DNA from: Osedax fenrisi
Lineage: Eukaryota; Annelida; Polychaeta; Sabellida; Siboglinidae
Length of the DNA stretch: 64,000 bases
Assembly (NCBI GenBank): GCA_964019155.1
Contig: OZ025241.1
Location: 22,682,818-22,746,817, forward strand
Reading direction: 5' to 3'
The notes beneath the pieces are model-generated. The model searched no databases and was not told the origin of the DNA. It saw only the letters and a list, made by a program, of their open reading frames with translations. This document shows positions 55,613 to 64,000 of this stretch, piece by piece (positions within the stretch are counted from its first letter, which is position 1; each line of letters opens with the position of its first letter). Both the position numbers and the translations under genes were made by a program.

Positions 55613-55965
55613 ATGGAGTCTAAGTTACTTAGAATGGTGTTAAATGTATCTTGGCGTGATAAGATATCAAATAAAATACTCTATAACGGAATGACTTTAA
55701 TCACTGATGTTATTGCTAGTCGACGAATGAGAATTTCTGGTCACTGCTTACGCCACAATGATGAAATAGCTCATAATCTAATCTTATGGGAACCAAAGTT
55801 TGGCAGGAGTAATCGCGGAAGACAACAATATTCTTACATAGATAAGCTAAAGGAAGACACCGATCTAAAGGATATTTATGAGATCCGGAAAGTAATGATA
55901 GTCAGGGGGAGACTGCATGGCGAGGTCGAACGAAAATTCGCCAAAAGTAAAATTAAAAAAGTAAG
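55613..55965 (+). pseudogene. LINE C-terminal fragment, plus strand
   Basis: The frame reads LLRMVLNVSWRDKISNKILY, IASRRMRISGHCLRHNDEIA, LILWEP and GRSNRGRQQYSYIDKL: the reverse-transcriptase C-terminal region with GHC-x-RH and RGR motifs common in non-LTR retrotransposons. It is truncated at the 5' side and open for 134 codons, so not very old. Confidence 0.78.
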
Positions 55966-56696
55966 TATATATATATATAGTGAGTTAATTATAGGGAGAT
56001 TATATAAACAAATATAGCATATATTGTTTATTTATATAGCGTATATTGAGGAGTGGAGTTTTTATTTTTAGTGTTAGTAAAAATAAATGAGTTTATTGTG
56101 TGTTGATTATAGGTTGAGGTTGGAGAGATACAATGAATGCCAAGTAGGCAGGTAATAGAAATGAATGGGGTTTATGTGAGAAGTAGGTTTTTGTAAAGTA
56201 TACTTTGGCGTAATAGTATCCAATGTAGTTTTCTAATAAATTTATAATACGGTATTCGAAAATATATCATTAGAATAATATTAGAAAATATTTTTAACTT
56301 ACAAATATATCAGGGTAGATTTAGTAAAAGATATTTATATTAGTCAAAAAGTTGTATAATACAATAATATACAATTGTGACAGAATATAGTTTGTGGTGG
56401 TTTCTAGGAGTACTCTGATAGAAATAAGTTGATACTTTTAGATTGTATCAAGTGTTTTTTACAGGTACCATCTAGGATTATATATAGGTGTCGGATAAAG
56501 AAGGTATCATTTGTAGATGATCAGTGGAGCTGGTGGAATATATTGCAATATAAAGGTATATGGAGATATATCATCGGCATACTTTTTGAATGGATTTAAA
56601 GAAAATAATTCATCGGATAACCATTCATAGTGGTGGTAGTCGATGAAACAACGAATGTTAGGTACGAAGTTATGATCACCATTATGTGTAAAGTAA

Positions 56697-56930
56697 AGGA
56701 GTTTCACACCAACTCGACGCAATTATTAACTATAATTATTGTTAAAGTGTAACTATACTATTTAAATCTTCGTAAAATGGGTTTAAAATTAATTATTAGA
56801 GTTAATAATTTAGTTTGAGTTGGTGTGAAACCCCCTTTACAGATAATCATTTATTTTATTTTAAATATTGGATTTAAATATTAGAGTTAATAATTGCGTT
56901 CGAGTTGTTGTGAAACCCCTATACACGATT
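56697..56930. repeat. Inverted repeats with GAGTTGGTGTGAAAC
   Basis: GTTTCACACCAACTCGACGC (56700) is inverted as TTTGAGTTGGTGTGAAACCC (about 56815), and a third copy, GTTCGAGTTGTTGTGAAACC, lies near 56900. Each is joined to ATTAGAGTTAATAATT or its inverse. A small foldback family. Confidence 0.6.
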
Positions 56931-57429
56931 TAAATATTATTAACCATTTAGAGATACGTGTCATCTATGTAGGGTAGAACATAGGGATATACAGAACAGA
57001 GAATATAGAGAACACCAAACTATATGAATTATAAAGTATTTTAAGAAGGGGAATTATTTATATATTAAAATGAATGGGACTAAGGGCCGATCTTTTATGT
57101 ACACCATGTATAATTTGTCGGGGATGAGAGGAGTTTTGATAAATTAGCATGGATAATGTGGGGCTAGAGATATACGAGGAATACCAGTCATGTACTAAAC
57201 CAGATATACCAATACATATAAAGAGGTGATGGTGTGATCAAGTGTGTCGAAGGAAGAGGTTATATATAAATAGAACTAGAATAGTAACTGTTTATTGTAA
57301 AGGATATTAAAGTATTGTTAATTCATATATTAATTATTGTAATATTCTCTTTCGTGAAATTTACTAAATTTGGATTGAATTATCCACTTCTGAAAATATT
57401 TATTAAATTATGTTACCATGTTACCTTGT

Positions 57430-58500
57430 TAACTTGTGCCGTCGAGTCGAAACCGACCCCTAGTGACATCCTTGATAACTATTCTCCATCCCGCTCTGTC
57501 TCTAGCATCTAGTCGGAGATTCATAATATATTTAGAGAGATATTTTTGTATATTATCTAGCCAGGTGCAATGTGGTCTGCCTCTTCCTTACCGACCTCCC
57601 ATTCTTCCCTGCATCATTTGCAATTCCATAATATCTGATCTAACAACGTGTCCGAAAAAAAGATAGGGCAGCATTGACAATTCTTGATTCGAGCGTTATT
57701 TTAGGTTGTATTATGTCAATTATCTCAGTATTTCTCTTCCTATCTAAGTATGTAACTACGAGTAGTTTCCTCTAGCACTATAGTTCAAAAGCATGAATTG
57801 TTATCCTATCTGCCTTTTTGATAGTCCAGATTTCTGCTCCATAAAGGATAATTGGAAATACCATTATTTGAACAATCATTATTTTTTTGTCGTTAGTCTA
57901 ATGCCTCTATCTTTGAATATACGTTTCAGACTTCCCACGGCAATTTTCCCATTACCAGCCTTCTTCGTAGCTCCATATCGGTAACTCCATCATTTGTAAT
58001 TAGGACTCCCAGGAAGATAAATCTATCAACGATTTCGATATTGTTATCATCTACTATTATATTGTCCAATTTACCTGTAGTCATCACCTTTGTTTTCTTG
58101 ACATTTAAATATAATCCGGCTTCTTCGCTTGCTCTTTTGACTTTTGTAATTAACTCTGTGAGATCATCTTTTGTTCCTGCTAACAATGTAGTTTCGTCAG
58201 AATATCTAAGGTTTGTAACTTTCCTTCCACATATACTAATGCCTTTATCCCACTCTTCCAGAACATCTCTCATTATTCTTTCTGCATAGATATTGAATAG
58301 CAATGGGGATAGGATGCATCCTTGCCGTACTCCTTTACCAATCGGGATGTTGCTTGTTTCACCATACTCTGTCCTTACTGTCGATTCTTGATTTGTGTAT
58401 AGATTTCTCAACACTACTATCAGATGATCGGGTACTACCATATCTTTGAGAGTGCACCATATTATTTGATGATCTACACAGTCGAATGCCTTTTTGTTAA
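57430..58500 (-). pseudogene. Decayed LINE with reverse transcriptase domain
   Basis: The 57926-58441 frame contains IPIGKGVRQGCILSPLLFNI, YAERIM and LRYSDETTLLAG, then YLNVKKTKVM and FLGVLITNDG: RT motifs 4 to 7 of a non-LTR retrotransposon. The catalytic box is YSDE where F/YADD is expected. Beyond this, LYGAEIWTIKKADRITIHAF and RGRPHCTWLDNI continue at 57540-57850 in broken frames with stops, so the copy is dead. Confidence 0.85.
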
Positions 58501-59873
58501 AAATTATGTAGGTACAGAAAATAACTTATTTTCCCCTTCTAGTATTAGTTAACTTTGATACCTGGTAGTAGTGAGTAACGATTTAAGGGTCAATAATATT
58601 TGTTTAATATTGGATCTATGAGTGCATATTTAAAGACATATATTATGATTTCATTAATGACTTAAATTGGTGGCGCAATATCGCGGAGGAGTGCGAAGTA
58701 ATGTTACAATATCGCGAGCGCGGTGGAGAGAAATCAATCAACCATATGTAGTAGTGTGTAATATCATATTACTAATAGGCTACCTATGACTAATAATAAC
58801 TAAATGGTGAGAGTTTACAACTACAGTAGTAACTTTCCTCAATAAAAACTATCAAATATGTCTGGAAGAGTATATAAAACTATCAAATAATGTATATATA
58901 TACACACTTTATTTTTGTAGTCTAGTAGTTTGGTACAGAGTTGAAAGATATTTGTAGGCTTATTATAGATGGTCCAAATGAGACAAAACTATCTATATCC
59001 AAACTATATATAACACATAATTTAGTAAGTGTCGAGTAATATACTGGTGATATTTTTTTGAGATGAAAGAGTGAATTCTATTCAACATTGATCGGAGAAC
59101 TGTGATTGTATTAGATCAGAATGGTGGTGGGGAATGTGTAGATTTAGAGGATTGTCTGGTCTAGAGGATAATAATTGTGGTGCGTGAGGTAGGCCTTTGA
59201 TAAATAATAGTACAGAAGATCGTCGTTTACTACTCGTGAGTATACTCGAATAAACTATAGTTTATTTTTCGCTATTCTGTGTATATTATGTTAAAATCAC
59301 AAATTATTAAATCATATGCAAACTGTTGGCGTGAAAGAATATAATTATGAATGGAATGGCAATATGGATAATGATGGAGTTCGGTGAGACATTGGTGATG
59401 CTATTTAGAACATATATGAACCCATAGGGAGCTGGTGGAGTATGTAGAATGCATATTGTGCAATGCACAGTATACACTGTACACTGTACACTTAACACTG
59501 TGTATATAGGATGATACCTCAATCTTAATTGCGTTATGTAATATTATGTCTGATGATGATGACTTATGTGTATTGGAACAATAGAAAAATGAATATGCAC
59601 CTCTCGTAATGGAACAAAAATATCAATAATTAAATAAAACGGAATAAGATAAAAATAACAACTTGACAGAATAAATATAAGAATGCAGGCAGTTGGTATC
59701 AAAGAAAGCATAGGAATGGGTACACACAATTAGATAATTCTTTAGTTATAGTACCATATAGTAAAATGCCGAGGGTAAAATGAACATTTCCTACATTAGC
59801 CAGTCGACGATATAATAACACGTAGTGCAGCTAGTATATCGACGTATCATGTTCGCGGTGGTCACTACGTGCG

Positions 59874-59888
59874 GTTGCTAAGGGTTAC
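59874..59888 (-). promoter_or_regulatory. Candidate RFX X-box
   Basis: The minus strand reads GTAACC-CTT-AGCAAC, which satisfies the X-box consensus of two half-sites with a 3-base spacer. It sits in a CpG-containing patch (about 59800-60010) unlike the AT-rich surroundings. No start codon or exon next to it could be supported. Confidence 0.35.
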
Positions 59889-60127
59889 CACGCAAACAAT
59901 GCGGCTAGACTTCAATATACGCAACCCTATTACTGGTCGTAATGCCTACTAGAGATATCGATCCCAGCTAAGCTGATCGATAATGCACACGTAGCATGAT
60001 TATTCACGTGGCATATGAGTATCTGTTGATACTGAAGGGCAGCATATAGTCTCCTCCTACATATAGGCTCCTCCTACATATAGGGGAGAAGTTAACATAC
60101 ATATAGGACTCGCGCCTGGGTATTGAT

Positions 60128-60166
60128 CATAGAGCTAGAGAGAAAGCTTTTCTCTCTAGCTCTATG
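60128..60166. mobile_element. Tiny palindromic insertion B with 8-bp duplication
   Basis: A 39-base hairpin of CATAGAGCTAGAGAGAAA and its perfect inverse around a 3-base centre, flanked on both sides by GTATTGAT. A half copy, CATAGAGCTAGAGAGAAA, stands alone at 60288-60305. Confidence 0.8.
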
Positions 60167-60612
60167 GTATTGATGTACGACTCGTTCCATACGAATAATG
60201 ATATGTGGTGGAATGCTTGATTATATTTACATGAATAATCTGTATTAGCACAAAACACTGAATATTTTAGTATTTTTTAGATATATGCATAGAGCTAGAG
60301 AGAAATGTATATGGTATATATGATATATATGATCATATATGATACTGTATAGAACATATTCCTATGTATCATACACTAAAGTGTGTGTAGATATATATAC
60401 ATTAATAATAAAAACTTCGTATAGGTACTACATATAGGTATATACTATACCTACTAACGAGTTGAATTAATAGAACTTCTAAATATATGTAATGAAAATA
60501 TAATTTCAAATATATCATACATTAATACCACCAATACTTCATATAACACGAGGGATTTTTGTTTGTCTTGATAATACATATATGTATTTATGTATATTAT
60601 TAATAACATATG

Positions 60613-60663
<51 letters not shown>

Positions 60664-61446
60664 TATTTTCTACACTTTATGTACATACACTTGTAATTCG
60701 TTATATTTGTATTCGATATAATTAGTTAGATGAATACCTATATGTATAGTACTATACGTACATGGTACCATGTGCCATAAATTAAATATAAATACACTTT
60801 TATAAATAGCGACAGTGTTGCAAGATATAACTTTTGTTGAATAAATATGTATATTCTACTACATTTACAGAATACATTTTAACATTAATTTCATTATAAT
60901 AACAAATTAAAATGATGATGATTCATGTTTGATGAATACCATATATAATTTTTTTTAAATTATTATTATATATAATCAATAATATATTACTTGTATTATG
61001 TGAATTATACGTATTATGAATCAGTATGGTATATAGTAGTAGAAAAGCCCGCTTTGGTAGTAGTATGTAGATAGTATGATTAATATATAAAACATATTCC
61101 GTATTTAATTAATATTTATAGTTCAGTTTGGATATTATAGAAATACGAACTTTTAAATTGTTTGCATAATTTATAAAATTATTATACTATAAGATCTATA
61201 TGAACCTATGTAATTAATTTAAGCTATGTGTAAACCTATACTACTATATTATACTATGTTATTCAGTTATTATATGAATATAATATAGCTATTACCAATA
61301 ACGATATTTATTTCAGATAATAAAATATATAATATTGTAATATTTATTCAGTAGTAAAACATATAGTTAGGTAACGTAAATATATTTACGTATATATATA
61401 TACGTTTAAAACACATATTACATATCAATTTATATATAGATATAGG

Positions 61447-61477
61447 CATAGAGAACGAAGTCACTTCGTTCTCTATG
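61447..61477. mobile_element. Tiny palindromic insertion C
   Basis: A 31-base palindrome starting CATAGAGAACGAAG and ending CTTCGTTCTCTATG, flanked by GATATAGG and GATATATG (7 of 8 bases equal). It shares the CATAGAG ends with insertion B. Confidence 0.65.
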
Positions 61478-62179
61478 GATATATGTACATATAGGTGCAT
61501 TTTAAACAGTAATTATTTGTTTATAGATACTATAGTATACATTATAATGTTTCAAATTAAAATAATGTATTCTTATTCTAAATATATATTATTATAATAA
61601 TTATGGAATCTATAATTTTATAAAATATATTTTTTTATATAATTCTTATGTTTTTTATATACGAATATTAAATAATTCACTAAATACATAACTTTATTAT
61701 TTCTAGGCATATGAATATATTCCTATATTCCGATATATATCTGTGAAATAAATAAAAAGTGTATACTTAAATGATATACTTTGTAATATAGTATATCATA
61801 TACTGTATATGTATTAGGTATTATTATTTATAATAATAAATATGATGCATACATTTATGTAATATTACTAAATGTTGATTATTTTTAAATAGAATAATTG
61901 TTATTGAATTGGTTAAAATTAAAAATTAAAAATCCTTAAATACCCTTAAATACCATTTTAAATACGACAATTTATTATTATAATACATTAAATTGTAGTT
62001 ACAAAAATGTTAACAATACATGGTCAATATACCATATTGATATGATTAAGTAAATAATGTATTAGTTACTACAGATAGTAGAAAATTAGTGGTACAAGTG
62101 AGAACATGAAATAAAATAGTAAAATATTGTTTATAGCAACAGTATTCAGATATTCAAATATCACGTGATATTTGTTGTT

Positions 62180-62306
62180 ATTGGTTACACCCACTAGTCT
62201 ATAAAAGCCAGATCTTTGTTTGCGGAAATCATTCGTCTCCGAACTTTGTTGTGGTAATCGAATAATTTTATATTTTTTATAATAAAATCTATTCCCACTT
62301 CTCAAT
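62180..62306 (+). promoter_or_regulatory. Alpha-tubulin core promoter and 5' UTR
   Basis: An inverted CCAAT box (ATTGG, about 62180) is followed by TATAAAAG at 62200-62207. That places a start near 62230, about 75 bases before the ATG. An E-box CACGTG lies at 62162. Spacing and order are those of a classical TATA promoter; the start site itself is inferred. Confidence 0.75.
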
Positions 62307-62878
62307 ATGGTTTGTATTCATATATATACGCAGCATTACATATTATTTAAACGTATTATATGATAATAACTTAATTAATATATCTAATTAATATAACAAT
62401 ATAACAAGTTATATTAATCGTTTTTTTTTTCAAAATGGCGATCTCCCTTTTTAATAAATATATAAATATATTATACTTATATATATACATTAAATTATAA
62501 TGTTGTAAAATCTAAACTATAGAAATATTTTAAATCTATTACATTTATTTTATTGTATGATATAATTCTATAGAATAAGATATTTATGGATTTTAATAAT
62601 TTCTAGAGAAAATAAAAATGGAGTCTGATATTTTATTGATTTTTTAAATTATTAGCGTGAATGTATCTCTATCCACGTCGGACAAGCTGGAGTCCAGATT
62701 GGTAACGCCTGTTGGGAGTTATACTGTCTCGAACATGGAATCCAACCAGATGGTCAGATGCCATCAGACAAAACTATTGGAGGAGGAGACGATTCTTTCA
62801 ACACCTTCTTTAGTGAAACTGGAGCCGGTAAACATGTCCCCAGAGCTGTTTTCGTTGATCTTGAACCAACTGTAGTCG
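62307..62878 (+). CDS. TUBA: Alpha-tubulin, 5' end (ATG exon and exon 2)
   Basis: Exon 1 contributes only the ATG (62307-62309), followed by donor GTTTGT. Exon 2 (62656-62878) starts after AAATTATTAG with [20 protein letters not shown] and contains [30 protein letters not shown] and [10 protein letters not shown]. This equals residues 2-75 of alpha-tubulin plus the first base of codon 76 (phase-1 donor G|GTTAGT). An intron right after ATG is common in animal alpha-tubulins. The protein polymerises with beta-tubulin into microtubules. The rest lies beyond the window. Confidence 0.97.
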
Positions 62879-64000
62879 GTTAGTTTTCAAAATAGTAAAT
62901 ATAGTTTTTTTTTTAATATATAATGTAGTATATTATATAATTTATATATTTCATATCGTGACTATATTTCCCAAATATTAAAATAAATAACGATTAGATA
63001 AACAAATACCTTATTATTTTATATTTATATTGATATATATTCTATTTTAAATAATGTTCTATATGTAGTTATAACTACAGATTTTAAAAAATACATTTAG
63101 AGAAGATGTTATATAATAACTAGAATGTCTAAATAACTATTATTTAATTTAATAGTTATATTTTGTTTTAATATATGTTTCTTATTATTCTTTGATGGTA
63201 CTTCTATTATATAATTTGATTATACATATATATAGAATATGTGCCATCAATAAAATTTTACTTTTAATATATAGTTACTTTATTTATAAAGCATAACAAT
63301 ATAATTATTATAATAATACAATTATTTCTATATGTAAAATAATCATAAATTTAAAAATGTATGCAAATTTATTTCTATTTAGACATTTTAATTATTTATG
63401 CATTTGTAACAAGCTAAATGTTATTTGCTAACTATGAGGTAGTTGTCATATTTTAGGGTACATGTCGAAAACATCCGGCATTATATTCGATTAATATCGT
63501 ATAAATTAGTAACATATATATATATATATACTGCTATATAACTGGTGTTTATAATTATAACTTATTGGCTATACAATGTACATAATAAGATGGTAACAAG
63601 TCATAAATTGTTGAAATGTTTCCAAAACGTAAATCTATCGGCGATTAATATACAGAAGGATATTCAGAAGCTATACGTAGATTATATTAAGAATATCCTT
63701 ATAATAACAATATCAAATATTTATAATATAATAATTATGAAATAAGAAAATATAATAATAATAAAATAGTACAACATATAATCCCCATGTGTAAGCATTT
63801 AACCAATATGTTATTGTGAAGGTCCTTCTAATTACAACCTAAATATGTGAATTAAATGTCACACTTCCTATTTGATTATCTTGATTCTGCCACTATAACT
63901 TTTATATATATTAAGTAATAATCACAGTTTAGTAATGAAATAAATAATAATCTTATTTTGTTGTATTTTTTTAGTAACTATTATCTTGTAATATGTTGTA
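62879..64000. other. Alpha-tubulin intron 2 (continues beyond window)
   Basis: AT-rich. No exon for residue 76 onward is found before the window ends. Confidence 0.7.

Larger units (their letters stand above)
58501..62179. other. AT-rich intergenic region before alpha-tubulin
   Basis: Apart from the CpG patch with the X-box, the tiny palindromes, the TA run at 60614-60654 and ATATAGG repeats near 60055-60110, I see nothing supported. Open frames at 59307-59729 look random. Confidence 0.5.

Noticed and set aside
58041..58289. Plus-strand frame over the LINE fragment
   Set aside because: Antisense shadow of the reverse transcriptase reading frame.

Overview
The window is AT-rich eukaryotic nuclear DNA from an animal. 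Its genes are split into short exons with GT-AG introns, and the introns carry long TA microsatellites, minisatellites, SINEs, LINE fragments and MITEs. The proteins are metazoan: a membrane adenylyl cyclase, an ANKRD42-type ankyrin protein, a secreted protein joining a Ly6 and a chitin-binding (CBM14) domain, and an alpha-tubulin. CBM14 and the quiver/sleepless-like Ly6 pattern suggest an invertebrate bilaterian; I cannot name the species. Exons were joined by hand from splice signals, reading phase and protein similarity recalled from memory. No search was run.

Layout. 1-14962 (+): the last eight coding exons of an adenylyl cyclase, covering the end of the second membrane block, the whole C2 catalytic domain and a disordered tail. 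16404-39766 (-), with a candidate first exon at 43694-43733: an ANKRD42 orthologue of about 13 exons. It is tail-to-tail with the cyclase. Its last intron (9.4 kb) holds a 43-bp-unit satellite and a recent tandem duplication of about 2.66 kb. 44070-49814 (+): a five-exon gene for a secreted Ly6 + CBM14 protein of 348 residues. It is head-to-head with ANKRD42 across a short CpG-containing region with four TTACGTAA-type sites. 50670-52560 (-): two exons of an unrecognised protein with a C-terminal membrane segment, tangled with GGTATAAC-repeat transposon ends. 53.9-62.0 kb: mostly gene-free, with two LINE fragments, tiny palindromic insertions and a possible RFX X-box. 62200-62878 (+): promoter, ATG exon and second exon of an alpha-tubulin gene that continues past the window.

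Themes. No operon or shared pathway links the genes; the two divergent ones may share a promoter. Two features stand out beyond the gene list. First, tandem repeats often abut splice sites, and in the cyclase the exon end plus donor has itself been multiplied into the intron. Second, there are 31-45 bp near-perfect palindromes flanked by 8-bp direct repeats, which look like minimal hAT-type insertions.
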